This document shows, in pieces, positions 44,428-53,445 of a stretch of DNA of 64,000 bases. This DNA is from Chitinophagaceae bacterium UBA4411. Its GTDB lineage: Bacteria; Bacteroidota; Bacteroidia; Chitinophagales; Chitinophagaceae. The position numbers and the translations under genes were made by a program. How positions within the stretch are numbered: the stretch's first letter is position 1; each line of letters begins with the position of its first letter. The notes below the pieces were generated by a model. The model saw only the letters and a list, made by a program, of their open reading frames with translations, searched no databases and was not told the DNA's origin. The stretch spans positions 248,001 through 312,000 of the forward strand of contig DGQP01000009.1 of assembly GCA_002400415.1 (NCBI GenBank), read 5' to 3'.

Positions 44428-45876
44428 ATGAAACGATTGCTTTGCATATGCTCTTTATTTTCATTTGCCCTGGTCATTCAGGCGCAAAACCAAACCATAG
44501 CACTCTTCAAAGGAAAGTATGGAGATGGGCCGGACAGTATCCCGGCTGTTGCTGTAATTAAAGGGCTGAGCGATGACCAGCTGCTGGAAACAGTGCAACG
44601 GCAAACATTCCGGTTTTTCTGGCATGGGGCTCATCCTTACAGCGGACTGGCATTGGAAAGAAGTAATACGGTTTTGGCCGAGCATTATTGGGACTATATC
44701 AATGAAGCATGGGACGAGCCTAATTTCAGTAAAACAACTTTTGGCCCTGATGCCGGTGCGATAGGCGGAACCGGGTTTGGCATCATGAGTACCGTAGTAG
44801 CGGTTGAACGGGGCTGGATCGGGAGAGATACTGCCGTAAGAAGATTAATAAAAATAGCAGACTTCCTGATTAATGCAGATTGTTATCATGGTATCTACCC
44901 GCATTTTATGAATGGCCGGACTGGTAAGACCATTAAATTTGACAGGCTGGATGACGGGGCAGATATTGTCGAGACTTCTTATTTACTGATGGGGTTTTTA
45001 TGTGCCCGCGAATATTTCAATAAGAATAATCCAAGAGAAGTGTACTTGCGCAAACGTATTAACCAGCTATGGGGTGCGGCTAACTGGAACTGGCATACGA
45101 ATGGAGAAAAAAAATTATACTGGCACTGGAGCCCCAATAATGGGTTTGATATGAATTTCCCGGTCTGGGGTTATAATGAATGTTTGATCACCTACATTAT
45201 GGCTGCATCGGCGCCCAATCCTGCCAAAGCCATTCCGAAAGAAGCATATGATGGTACCTGGGTGGGCAGTTTAGGATTTAAAAATGGTAATGAATATTAC
45301 GGATACAAGTTGCCATTGGGTAATTATGACAAGGATAAAGGCGGCCCCCTGTTTTTTGAGCAATATACTTTCCAGGGAATTGATCCTAACGGGCTAACCG
45401 ATTCTCTTGGCAACGATTATTTTCTGCAGGGTAAAAATCATACACTGATCAACAGGGCTTATTGCATGGAAAATCCCAAAAACTTTAAAGGGTATAGCAA
45501 TAAATGCTGGGGGCTTACAGCAGGAGACAGTTATAAAGGATATGTGGCGCATAGTCCTGAGAATGACCGGGGAGTGATACAACCCACTGCTGCCATTTCC
45601 TCGATGCCGTATACTCCTGAAGAAAGTATGGAAGCACTTCGTTATTTCTACTATGGGCTGGGCGATAAGATCTGGAGTAAATATGGCTTTGTGGATGGTT
45701 TCAGCATTCATCATAACTGGTATGCAAAATCACACCTGGCCATTGACCAGGGTCCGATCGTGGTGATGCTCGAAAATTACCGTACCGGTTTGTTATGGAA
45801 ACTGTTCATGAATATCCCGGATGTGCAGAACGGATTAAAGCGGCTTGGTTTTTCCTCACCCTATATCAAAAAATAA
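44428..45876 (+). CDS. Third GH144-type glucanase
   Basis: The 482-residue protein has a signal peptide ending near VIQAQ and a GH144 domain: QRQTFRFFWHGAHPYSGLALERSN, GGTGFGIMSTVVAVER, DGADIVETSYLLMGFLCAREYF, KLYWHWSPNNGF, YNECLITYIMAASAP, FVDGFSIHHNWY and AIDQGPIVVMLENYRTG. It differs from the other two near its start, where WHGAHPYSGLALE replaces WDF-HPVSGLARE, and it has a longer insertion after ERSN. So it is an older paralogue and may have other linkage or chain-length preferences. It is the last glucanase of this block; the next gene begins a sugar-oxidation operon. Confidence 0.92.
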   Translation: MKRLLCICSLFSFALVIQAQNQTIALFKGKYGDGPDSIPAVAVIKGLSDDQLLETVQRQTFRFFWHGAHPYSGLALERSNTVLAEHYWDYINEAWDEPNFSKTTFGPDAGAIGGTGFGIMSTVVAVERGWIGRDTAVRRLIKIADFLINADCYHGIYPHFMNGRTGKTIKFDRLDDGADIVETSYLLMGFLCAREYFNKNNPREVYLRKRINQLWGAANWNWHTNGEKKLYWHWSPNNGFDMNFPVWGYNECLITYIMAASAPNPAKAIPKEAYDGTWVGSLGFKNGNEYYGYKLPLGNYDKDKGGPLFFEQYTFQGIDPNGLTDSLGNDYFLQGKNHTLINRAYCMENPKNFKGYSNKCWGLTAGDSYKGYVAHSPENDRGVIQPTAAISSMPYTPEESMEALRYFYYGLGDKIWSKYGFVDGFSIHHNWYAKSHLAIDQGPIVVMLENYRTGLLWKLFMNIPDVQNGLKRLGFSSPYIKK

Positions 45877-45901
45877 GAAACCGGTTAACAATTATATTGC
45901 T

Positions 45902-47071
45902 ATGCGTGATAAAATATCAAGAGAACATTTCTTAAAAACGACTGCTATGGCCGGGGCGGCTTTACTTGTTTCTTCCCTGGAAGGATGGGCCGCTGCTACA
46001 GGTAAAAAACTGAGAGTGGCTGTGATTGGTTGCGGTAGTGTTAGCAACCGTTATCTTCCCCAGTTATTATCTTCTCAGTTAATTGAAGTGGTAAGCCTTT
46101 GTGATATTAAATATGAAAGGGCTGTTGCACAGAATAATGAATATAAGGTTAAAGCACAGACTTACAGAAATATTGATACCATGCTGAAAGGTGTGCCCTT
46201 CGATATGATGGTAACGTTGACCGATATGCAGGTGCATGGTGAACTGAATAGAAAAGCGTTACTGGCAGGCAAACATGTATGGAGTGAAAAACCCATGGCA
46301 AATACCTATGCAGAAGGTAAGGCATTGCTTGATCTTGCAAAGAGTAAAAAGCTGCGAATCTGGGGAGCACCGGCAGTGGTCAACAGCCCGCAGTTTGCTT
46401 TCATGAGCCGCACTATACAGGAAGGAAAATTGGGACGTATAGCAGCGGCACATGGACAATATGGTCATACCGGCCCCACCTGGTCTGCTTTCTTTTACGA
46501 GAAAGGCGGAGGTAGTATGCCCGACCTGGGGGTTTATAATATGGCTACATTAACAGGGTTGCTCGGACCTGCAAGAGCAGTAATGGCTATGACCAGCATT
46601 GTGAATCCTGAACGGACCGTAGATGATAAAGGAAAAATAAAAGTAGAAGCAGAAGACAATGCACATATTCTACTGGAACATGATAAAGGTGTAATCAGCC
46701 ATGTAATGTGCGGCTTTAATTATTTTGATCCGCACGGGCATGAAGCCGGTAACCAATCATTGCATTCGATACAGATCTATGGAGATTATGGAAATATGCG
46801 GCTGATCGGGTACGATTGGGAAACCAATGGGGTGATGCTGGATACTTCCTGGGATAAACCTGCTGTTTTGATGAGTGCTGAGAAAGGAGGTTATGAATGG
46901 CAGGAAGGTGCAAGGGTGGTGGGCGAGAGTATTGTGAATGGAACAGAGCCACTGATCAATGTGGAGCATGCATTGCATGTACTGGAAATTATTGAAGCAG
47001 CCCGAAAATCATCTGCTACCGGTATGAAAGTGAAACTGGAAAGTAAATTTCCCTGGCCGGTTGTAAAATAA
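45902..47071 (+). CDS. Gfo/Idh/MocA oxidoreductase with Tat-like signal
   Basis: The start at 45902 gives MRDKISREHFLKTTAMAGAALLVSS. This looks like a twin-arginine signal of the type SRRxFLK, but the second arginine is replaced by glutamate. The earlier ATG at 45845 lies within the previous gene. The mature part has the NAD(P)-binding GCGSVSNRYLP motif, the VWSEKPMA (E-K-P) motif with the catalytic-type Lys, and the C-terminal substrate-binding domain (DNAHILLEHDKG). Gfo/Idh/MocA enzymes oxidise or reduce sugars and glycosides. A periplasmic one usually acts on oligosaccharides, for example in 3-keto-sugar metabolism. Confidence 0.9.
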   Translation: MRDKISREHFLKTTAMAGAALLVSSLEGWAAATGKKLRVAVIGCGSVSNRYLPQLLSSQLIEVVSLCDIKYERAVAQNNEYKVKAQTYRNIDTMLKGVPFDMMVTLTDMQVHGELNRKALLAGKHVWSEKPMANTYAEGKALLDLAKSKKLRIWGAPAVVNSPQFAFMSRTIQEGKLGRIAAAHGQYGHTGPTWSAFFYEKGGGSMPDLGVYNMATLTGLLGPARAVMAMTSIVNPERTVDDKGKIKVEAEDNAHILLEHDKGVISHVMCGFNYFDPHGHEAGNQSLHSIQIYGDYGNMRLIGYDWETNGVMLDTSWDKPAVLMSAEKGGYEWQEGARVVGESIVNGTEPLINVEHALHVLEIIEAARKSSATGMKVKLESKFPWPVVK

Positions 47072-47095
47072 TTTTCTAACACGAAAAGGTATTGT

Positions 47096-48277
47096 ATGAG
47101 ACTTGCCATTTTAGGATCGGGGTTTATTTCCCGTTTTTATGCAGATTCATTAGTGGCGCAGCGCCGTAAAGATATTATTGTATCAGTGTACAGCCGTACA
47201 GAAGCCAATGCTAAAAAATTTGCTGCTGATTATAATGTGCCGCATTACACAACGGGCATAAAAGAATGTGTGGAACATAAAGATGTGGATGCAGTTATCA
47301 TTGGTTTGTCCAATGACATGCACCTCGAAGCTGTACTGGCCAGTGCCGCAGCGGGCAAACATGTATTATGCACAAAACCTTTAGGAAGAAATGCCCGGGA
47401 AGCATTGCAAATGCTGCAAGTGGTTGATAAAGCCAATGTAGTGGGTGGTTACCTGGAAGATCTTTGTTACACTCCAAAATTCCTGAAATCACTGGCTGCT
47501 GTAAAAAATGGCAGTATTGGAGAAGTGATCTGGACAAAAAGCAGGGAGACACATCCCGGGCCGCATAGCGATTGGTTTTGGGATAAAGAAAAATCCGGCG
47601 GAGGTGCTATGATTGATCTCGGTTGTCATTGCGTGGAGATCAGCCGCAATTTTATTGGAAAGAATATCCGCCCGGAAGCTGTGATGTGCTGGGCGGATAC
47701 GAGAGTGCACCCGATTGATGCGGAAGATAATGCGATCGGTTTGGTGAGATATGAAAACGGGGCTATCGGTCAGTTCGAAGTCAGCTGGACTTTCCGCGGT
47801 GGAATGGACCTGAGGGATGAAGTGATGGGAACTGAAGGAACCATCTGGGCCAATAATTTTTTACGCACCGGTTTTGAAATGTTCACCACCGGAAAGGGCG
47901 GACAGTATGTGGCTGAAAAGGCAGAGACGAATGCTGGCTGGTTATTCCCGGTAGGTGACGAAGTACATGAGTTGGGTTATAGCCATATGTTCACCGATAT
48001 GTTTGATGCGATTGATAAAAAAACCGAACCGGCAGAAACATTTTACGACGGGTATATCGTCAACGCTATCCTGGATGCGGCCTACCGGAGTGCAGCCAGC
48101 AAACAATGGGAGCCGGTACAGATTGCCGACTGGAGGGGAAAAGCGATAGCAGCGGCCACGAAGAAAATGGCCAGTTATGACGAGCAGTATTATTTAATAA
48201 AAGAAGAAGTACTTCCATCGGGAGAAAAGAAATTCATCATCAAGCATAAAATCACCGGTTCAATCGAGAGAAGATAA
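47096..48277 (+). CDS. Cytoplasmic Gfo/Idh/MocA oxidoreductase
   Basis: The 393-residue protein has no signal peptide. It has the GSGFISRFY nucleotide-binding start, HVLCTKPLGRNAREA in the E-K-P position (the lysine is kept, but Glu is replaced by Thr), and a substrate part with GGGAMIDLGCHCVEISRNFIG, a D-x-G-x-H motif where the last His is typical of catalysis. The stop overlaps the start codon of the SDR gene (TAATG), so it is translationally coupled to it. The substrate is not predicted by sequence. It probably works in the same pathway as the SDR and ROK proteins. Confidence 0.92.
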   Translation: MRLAILGSGFISRFYADSLVAQRRKDIIVSVYSRTEANAKKFAADYNVPHYTTGIKECVEHKDVDAVIIGLSNDMHLEAVLASAAAGKHVLCTKPLGRNAREALQMLQVVDKANVVGGYLEDLCYTPKFLKSLAAVKNGSIGEVIWTKSRETHPGPHSDWFWDKEKSGGGAMIDLGCHCVEISRNFIGKNIRPEAVMCWADTRVHPIDAEDNAIGLVRYENGAIGQFEVSWTFRGGMDLRDEVMGTEGTIWANNFLRTGFEMFTTGKGGQYVAEKAETNAGWLFPVGDEVHELGYSHMFTDMFDAIDKKTEPAETFYDGYIVNAILDAAYRSAASKQWEPVQIADWRGKAIAAATKKMASYDEQYYLIKEEVLPSGEKKFIIKHKITGSIERR

Positions 48278-49062
48278 TGGGAATACTGACCGATAAAAAA
48301 ATTGTGATCATTGGGGGTACCACCGGTATTGGCCTGGCGGCAGCCAGTGCTTTTATTGCCGGAGACGCCAGGCTTGTGGTAGTGGGAAGAAACAAGGAGT
48401 CAGTACGGGAGGCCGGGCAACTGTTAGGAGAAAATGCAGTAGCTGTCAGCGGAGATGCAATTGACCCTGCTACTGCGGTACAGGCTATTGAAAAATGTTG
48501 TGAATTATATGGTGGTTTCGATGGTTTATATCATGTGGCTGGGGGAAGTGGCAGAAAAATGGGTGATGGCCCGTTGCATGAGCTGACGCAGGAGGGATGG
48601 AATAAAACCATGGAATTAAATCTTACTTCATTGATGTTATCCAACCAGGCAGCCGTGAAAAAATTCATTGCTTTAAATAAAGGCGGTACTATTTTAAATA
48701 TGAGTTCTGTGTTGGGTTTTTCTCCTTCGCCGGCTTTTTTTTCAACTCATGCGTATGCAGCAGCCAAAGCAGCAGTGACCGGTTTTAGTAAATCCATTGC
48801 AGCATATTATGCCAAACATAATATCCGGGTAAATGTAATTGCTCCGGCATTAGTTGAAACACCCATGGCGCAACGGGCGGTAAATGATGATAAGATCTTG
48901 TCATTTGTCAAAACAAAGCAACCATTGGACGGCGGAAGAATAGGACAACCGGAGGATTTGAATGGGCTGGCAGTTTATTTCATGAGTGATCAGTCCAAAT
49001 TCACTACCGGGCAGGTCGTGGCGGTTGATGGCGGCTGGTCAATCAGCGAAGGGCAGTTATAG
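48277..49062 (+). CDS. Short-chain dehydrogenase/reductase
   Basis: The 261-residue protein has the SDR nucleotide-binding motif GGTTGIGLAAA, the NMSSVLG strand with the catalytic Ser region, the active-site YAAAKAAV (YxxxK), and the C-terminal TTGQVVAVDGGWSI typical of classical SDRs. These act on sugars, alcohols or keto groups with NAD(P). The start overlaps the stop of the upstream Gfo/Idh/MocA gene. The next gene starts 29 bp downstream with a GTG codon. Confidence 0.95.
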   Translation: MGILTDKKIVIIGGTTGIGLAAASAFIAGDARLVVVGRNKESVREAGQLLGENAVAVSGDAIDPATAVQAIEKCCELYGGFDGLYHVAGGSGRKMGDGPLHELTQEGWNKTMELNLTSLMLSNQAAVKKFIALNKGGTILNMSSVLGFSPSPAFFSTHAYAAAKAAVTGFSKSIAAYYAKHNIRVNVIAPALVETPMAQRAVNDDKILSFVKTKQPLDGGRIGQPEDLNGLAVYFMSDQSKFTTGQVVAVDGGWSISEGQL

Positions 49063-49091
49063 GTAAGAATTAAATATCAGTATTCTAAAAA

Positions 49092-49982
49092 GTGAATAAG
49101 AAATTTTCAATCGGCATTGATCTTGGCGGTACAAGAATAAAAGCAGTACTGATAGATGCTGATGGCAGGGTATTAAGCGAAAACTACCACCCTACAAACG
49201 ACGGGGATGATAAGATCTGGAAAAATGCAGTAGCCAGGGCCGTAAAAGAATTGCAAACTATTGTAAAAGCAGATAAAATAACCATAGGCTTATCTGCACC
49301 GGGTTTACCAAACGACATCAATACCTGTATTGCTTGTATGCCCGGAAGAATGCAGGGACTTGAAAATTTTATCTGGGCTGATTTTTTGCAACAGCCAGCC
49401 TATGTATTAAATGATGCGGTAGCGGCAATGATGGGAGAAACAGCATTCGGCGCTGCAAGAAATAAGAAAAATGTAGTTATGCTTACGCTGGGAACAGGAG
49501 TGGGAGGCGCTATATTAATTGATGGCAAGCCTTACCAGGGAGCTATGAATAAAGCCGGTCATATCGGTCATATGGTCATAAATGATGAGGGTGACTGCGA
49601 TGTAACGGGCATGCCGGGCAGCCTGGAAGAATGTATTGGTAATTGTACAGTTGAAAAAAGAAGCAAAGGGAAATTCACATCCACGCAGGAGCTGCTGGAA
49701 GCGTATAAAAACGGAGATCAGTTTGCTAAAGAAGTCTGGATGAAATCTGTAAGACAGTTAGGTATTGGCCTGGCATCATTAGCCAATATTTTATCTCCTG
49801 AGGTAATTGTAATAGGTGGCGGTATTGCAGAGGCAGGCAATGATTTATTTCTGCCATTGAATGAGTGGATGAAAAAATTTGAATGGCAGCCCAATGGGAA
49901 AATAACCAGCATTGTAAAAGCAGCATGCGGTGACAGGGCCGGAGCTATCGGGGCTGCAGATTTTGCAATGAATAAACAATAA
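49092..49982 (+). CDS. ROK family sugar kinase (zinc motif degenerate)
   Basis: The start codon is GTG at 49092, which is unusual here. The 296-residue protein has the ATP-binding DLGGTRIKAVLID and TLGTGVGGAILIDG motifs of the ROK family, and the conserved ND in VLNDAVAAMMGE with the catalytic-type Asp. The usual zinc site (GH...CxCGxxGC) is replaced by HIGHMVINDEGDCDVTGMPGSLEE, so only one of the expected cysteines remains. It probably phosphorylates a hexose or amino sugar at position 6. The SIS and AgaI-like proteins encoded downstream would use such sugar phosphates. Confidence 0.9.
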   Translation: MNKKFSIGIDLGGTRIKAVLIDADGRVLSENYHPTNDGDDKIWKNAVARAVKELQTIVKADKITIGLSAPGLPNDINTCIACMPGRMQGLENFIWADFLQQPAYVLNDAVAAMMGETAFGAARNKKNVVMLTLGTGVGGAILIDGKPYQGAMNKAGHIGHMVINDEGDCDVTGMPGSLEECIGNCTVEKRSKGKFTSTQELLEAYKNGDQFAKEVWMKSVRQLGIGLASLANILSPEVIVIGGGIAEAGNDLFLPLNEWMKKFEWQPNGKITSIVKAACGDRAGAIGAADFAMNKQ

Positions 49983-50000
49983 CGGTAATAAATAAATGAG

Positions 50001-50786
50001 ATGAGTGTTACAACAACCTATTTGGAAAAATGCGGTGAAATACTGGAAAAAATAAAAGCACAGGAAAAACAAATTCAGCAGGCAGCAGCATGGTTTGCAA
50101 AGAGTATTTTAGCTGGGAGGGTAGTTCATTTGTTTGGCAGCGGGCACAGCCGCATCATGGTGGAAGAAATGTGGCCGAGGTATGGTTCCTTTCCCGGTTT
50201 CAACCCGATGGTGGAATTGTCACTGACTTTTCATAACAGTGTAACAGGTTCAAATGGTCAGCGGCAGGCGATGTTTTTAGAAAATGTACCTGGTTTGGCA
50301 GAACGAATCCTTCGAAATTTTTCATTGAGTGAAAACGATTGTGCCTTAATTGTTTCATCTGGCGGAAGCAATATTGTGCCCATTGAAATGGCTGAGTTGT
50401 TTCAGCAGAAGAAAATTAAAACAGTTGCTGTAATAACAAAGGAACATTCTGCAAAAAGTAAAAGCAAAAGAACAGATGGGAAAAAACTTTCTGATTTCGC
50501 CGACCTTATTTTGGATACCGGAGCACCTGTTGGTGATTCAATGGTTTATATAAGCGGGTTGGAAACACCCGTATCACCCGGATCCACTGTTGGCGGCATA
50601 ATGATAGTGAATAGTATAAAGGCCGAAGTGGCAAAGCTGTTAACAGAAGCAGGACATCTGCCAAAAGTTTTAACAGCTGCTGCAATAGCAGGGGATGAGA
50701 AAGCAAAATTATTATTTGAAAGCGCCTATGATGAACATTCTCAGAGAATGGCAGTACTATATGCCCATGCAGGAAAGGATAAATAG
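50001..50786 (+). CDS. SIS-domain sugar phosphate-binding protein (UPF0309-like)
   Basis: The 261-residue protein has one SIS domain with VVHLFGSGHSRIMVEEM near residue 40, then a long helical segment and LIVSSGGSNIVPIEMAELFQQKKIKTVAVI with the sugar-phosphate-binding serines. It resembles the UPF0309 family of SIS proteins, which are linked to amino-sugar and N-acetylhexosamine metabolism. It is 18 bp after the ROK gene and 32 bp before the MetE-like gene. It may act as an isomerase, or as an etherase or lyase for a phospho-sugar; the reaction is not predicted. Confidence 0.88.
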   Translation: MSVTTTYLEKCGEILEKIKAQEKQIQQAAAWFAKSILAGRVVHLFGSGHSRIMVEEMWPRYGSFPGFNPMVELSLTFHNSVTGSNGQRQAMFLENVPGLAERILRNFSLSENDCALIVSSGGSNIVPIEMAELFQQKKIKTVAVITKEHSAKSKSKRTDGKKLSDFADLILDTGAPVGDSMVYISGLETPVSPGSTVGGIMIVNSIKAEVAKLLTEAGHLPKVLTAAAIAGDEKAKLLFESAYDEHSQRMAVLYAHAGKDK

Positions 50787-50818
50787 TTTCTTAAGCACTG
50801 TACACCTAAACCGATAGT

Positions 50819-51847
50819 ATGAATACAATTCCCATTCGCACCACTGTAGTAGGTAGTTATCCATTTCCGGGCTGGCTGGAGTTTGCATCGAAAAACCTCG
50901 GTCAGTTCGGCCCTGCCGATATAGAAGAAATGATTGAAGATGCCGTTGTAGCCGCTATTCATGACCAGGTGACGGCAGGATTGGATGTAATTACAGATGG
51001 TGAACAAACAAGATTGGATTTCAATTTGTCCTTTTATGGATTTATTAAGGGGATTGAGCACAATGAAACAGCCACCCGCAAATTCGGTCCGGCAGCACAT
51101 GACCAGCGGGGCAAAAATAATATTGTGGGCGAACTGTTAGCGCCGGAGGGACTGGGAGCCGTAAAGGAATTTCAGCGACTGAAAAAACTCGCCCCTGCCG
51201 GTCCTGTATTAAAAGCAAGTGTACCGGGTCCTTATACGCTGAGTGGCCGTTTATTACCCAATGCCGTTTATAAAGACCGTTTTGCCATCACAGAAGCACT
51301 GCTGCCTGTTGTCCGCAATGAACTGCAGGCATTGGTGGCAGCGGGATGCACAGAGATAACGGTAGATGAACCAAGCATGAGTTGTTATGCTTATAAGGAA
51401 GATACCAAGCGGTTTGTTGATATTTTCAACCGTACAGTAAAACCCATTGCAGGTAAATGTAATCTCAGTACGCATTTATGTTTTGGCAATTTTAAAGGGC
51501 GGCCTGTTGGCTACAGGAGTATTAAACCCATGCTACCTGACTTTTTGGATATGAACGTTAATGAAATTCATATTGAAATGGCCAACCGGGAGTTTGCAGA
51601 AGTAGAATTACTTGCCGCATTTGCAGAAAAAATGCATGTGGCCGTAGGAATCATTGATGTAAAAAATTATTATATCGAAACGGTGAATGATGTGGCAGAA
51701 CGGATAGAACGTTGTTTAAAATATGTGCCGGCAGAAAAATTATCAGTGGCGCCTGATTGCGGATTAAGCCAGACAGCAAGATGGGCTTCCCGGCAAAAAT
51801 TAGCGAATATGGTAGCCGGCGCTAAAAAAGTAAGAGAAAGCTTATGA
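50819..51847 (+). CDS. Core MetE-like (cobalamin-independent methionine synthase) methyltransferase
   Basis: The 342-residue protein corresponds only to the C-terminal catalytic half of MetE (full MetE is about 750 residues). It begins RTTVVGSYPFPGWL. The zinc ligands of MetE are all there: His219-x-Cys221 (in STHLCFG), Glu253 (in IHIEMANRE) and Cys314 (in PDCGLSQ). The VDEPSM motif is also present. It lies inside a sugar operon and its stop overlaps the start of the AgaI-like gene (ATGA), so it is coupled to it. A role in using a methylated sugar, or in a reaction on a thiol or methyl group, is possible. A free-standing methionine synthase is the alternative. Confidence 0.88.
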   Translation: MNTIPIRTTVVGSYPFPGWLEFASKNLGQFGPADIEEMIEDAVVAAIHDQVTAGLDVITDGEQTRLDFNLSFYGFIKGIEHNETATRKFGPAAHDQRGKNNIVGELLAPEGLGAVKEFQRLKKLAPAGPVLKASVPGPYTLSGRLLPNAVYKDRFAITEALLPVVRNELQALVAAGCTEITVDEPSMSCYAYKEDTKRFVDIFNRTVKPIAGKCNLSTHLCFGNFKGRPVGYRSIKPMLPDFLDMNVNEIHIEMANREFAEVELLAAFAEKMHVAVGIIDVKNYYIETVNDVAERIERCLKYVPAEKLSVAPDCGLSQTARWASRQKLANMVAGAKKVRESL

Positions 51848-52581
51848 GTTTACCGAACATTAAAATATATAACGACTACAATAGAATGTCAGCGGCAGCT
51901 GCTGACCTGATCCTTGATGTGGTACGGCTGAAACCGGAAGCAGTATTATGTTTTGCCACGGGCAACACGCCTGTAGGAACTTACCGGGAGCTGGCTGCTA
52001 AAGCAAAAGAAAGTAAGACTGATTTCAGCCGCTGCTTTTGTATCGGGCTGGATGAATGGCTTGGCGTTCCCGGAAATAAAAGTGGAAGTTGTAAATATAT
52101 TTTACACGAACAGGTATTTGATCCATTAGGAATTAAACAAACTCAGGTACACTTATTTGACGGCATGACCACTGCGGTGGCGGAGGAGTGTAAAAAAATG
52201 GATATACAAATTGACAACAGGGGTGGAATTGACTGTATGCTGGTGGGCATCGGAACAAACGGGCATATTGGCTTCAATGAACCGGGTGTTGATAGCACAC
52301 TGCAGGCGCATGAACAAATCCTGCATACCAGCACACTGGACGCAGGAAAATACTATTTTAATGAGCCCACTTCCATTCAAAAAGGAATCACATTGGGTTT
52401 AGACCAGGTATTAAAGACAAAAATGGTATTGTTGCTGGCTAATGGTACTTCCAAGTCAGCAATCATCAGGAAGGCATTGGAAGATGAAATAAGCCCGGCT
52501 GTTCCGGCCAGTTTTATTCAACAACATACAAACGCATATATACTGCTGGATAAAGAAGCAGCCACTGAACTGACAGTATAA
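51844..52581 (+). CDS. AgaI/NagB-type amino-sugar phosphate deaminase/isomerase
   Basis: The 245-residue protein belongs to the NagB/6-phosphogluconolactonase superfamily. It is more like AgaI (galactosamine-6-phosphate deaminase/isomerase) than NagB: CFATGNTPVGTY, the LDEW motif with Asp70, GIGTNGHIGFNEPG with Asn139, His141 and Glu146, KGITLGLDQVLK, and SPAVPASFIQQHTNAY near the end. In NagB residue 139 would be Asp; AgaI also has Asn there. The expected reaction is removal of ammonia from an amino-hexose 6-phosphate with isomerisation to a keto-hexose 6-phosphate. It starts in the stop codon of the MetE-like gene. Confidence 0.88.
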   Translation: MSLPNIKIYNDYNRMSAAAADLILDVVRLKPEAVLCFATGNTPVGTYRELAAKAKESKTDFSRCFCIGLDEWLGVPGNKSGSCKYILHEQVFDPLGIKQTQVHLFDGMTTAVAEECKKMDIQIDNRGGIDCMLVGIGTNGHIGFNEPGVDSTLQAHEQILHTSTLDAGKYYFNEPTSIQKGITLGLDQVLKTKMVLLLANGTSKSAIIRKALEDEISPAVPASFIQQHTNAYILLDKEAATELTV

Positions 52582-53445
52582 ATGGAATTGATAAAAGCTA
52601 TATTGAAAGATGAAGCGCTGATTGCTGACATGGACCGCCTGCAGTCAGCTGGAAATGGTTTTCAGTTGTGGTGGCTCGGGCAAAGCGGATTCCTGTTGCA
52701 ATGGAACGACAAGAGAGTTTTACTGGATCCTTATCTCTCCGATTCCTTGACCATCAAATATGCTGATACCGACAAACCGCATACCCGGATGAGTGAACGG
52801 GTGCTGCAACCGGATCTATTGCGGAATATATCCATTGTGAGCTCCAGTCACAATCATACAGACCACCTGGATGCAGAAACCCTGGTACCTGTATTGAAAA
52901 ATAATCCCGGTATCCATTTCATTATACCGGAAGCAAACAGGGACTTTGTTGCGGAACGGGTAAACTGTGCTACCGGTTTTCCCATTGGACTGAATGATGG
53001 CCGGTCAGTAACAATCGGGGATTTTACTTTTCATGGCATCCCCGCCAGCCATAATGAAATTGACAGAGATGAAAAAGGGCATTGCAGGTATATGGGATAT
53101 GTAATTGAGTTTGGTCCATATAAAATTTACCACAGTGGTGACACACTATTGTTTGATGCGATGACAGATTTGCTGCTTCCTTTCGCTGTCGATGTTGCTA
53201 TCCTGCCGGTCAACGGTAATAAGCCGGAACGGAGAGTAGCTGGTAACCTGGATGGCCACGAAGCAGCGCAATTAGGAAAAGCTATTCGTGCAGGGGTTGT
53301 TATTCCCTGCCACTATGATCTGTTTTTTTTCAATACAGCTGATATAAATGAATTTATAACTGCTGCGTCAGCCATCGGGCAGCCTTTCAGGGTGCTGAAA
53401 ATAGGAGGTCGGTATGATCAGCCGGTAAAACAATATGTTGTATGA
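52582..53445 (+). CDS. UlaG-like metallo-beta-lactamase fold hydrolase
   Basis: The 287-residue protein has the metallo-hydrolase signature SSHNHTDHLD (HxHxDH), the PASHNEIDR and KIYHSGDTLLF motifs (second site and bridging Asp), and IPCHYDLF with the last metal-binding His. It resembles UlaG, an L-ascorbate-6-phosphate lactonase. It starts directly after the stop codon of the AgaI-like gene and its stop overlaps the DoxX start (ATGA). A lactonase role after sugar oxidation would suit the oxidoreductases of this operon; this is inferred. Confidence 0.88.
   Translation: MELIKAILKDEALIADMDRLQSAGNGFQLWWLGQSGFLLQWNDKRVLLDPYLSDSLTIKYADTDKPHTRMSERVLQPDLLRNISIVSSSHNHTDHLDAETLVPVLKNNPGIHFIIPEANRDFVAERVNCATGFPIGLNDGRSVTIGDFTFHGIPASHNEIDRDEKGHCRYMGYVIEFGPYKIYHSGDTLLFDAMTDLLLPFAVDVAILPVNGNKPERRVAGNLDGHEAAQLGKAIRAGVVIPCHYDLFFFNTADINEFITAASAIGQPFRVLKIGGRYDQPVKQYVV

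Noticed and set aside
50787..50818. Possible riboswitch (methionine or cobalamin type) in front of the MetE-like gene
   Set aside because: The gap is only 32 bp, too short for a known riboswitch.
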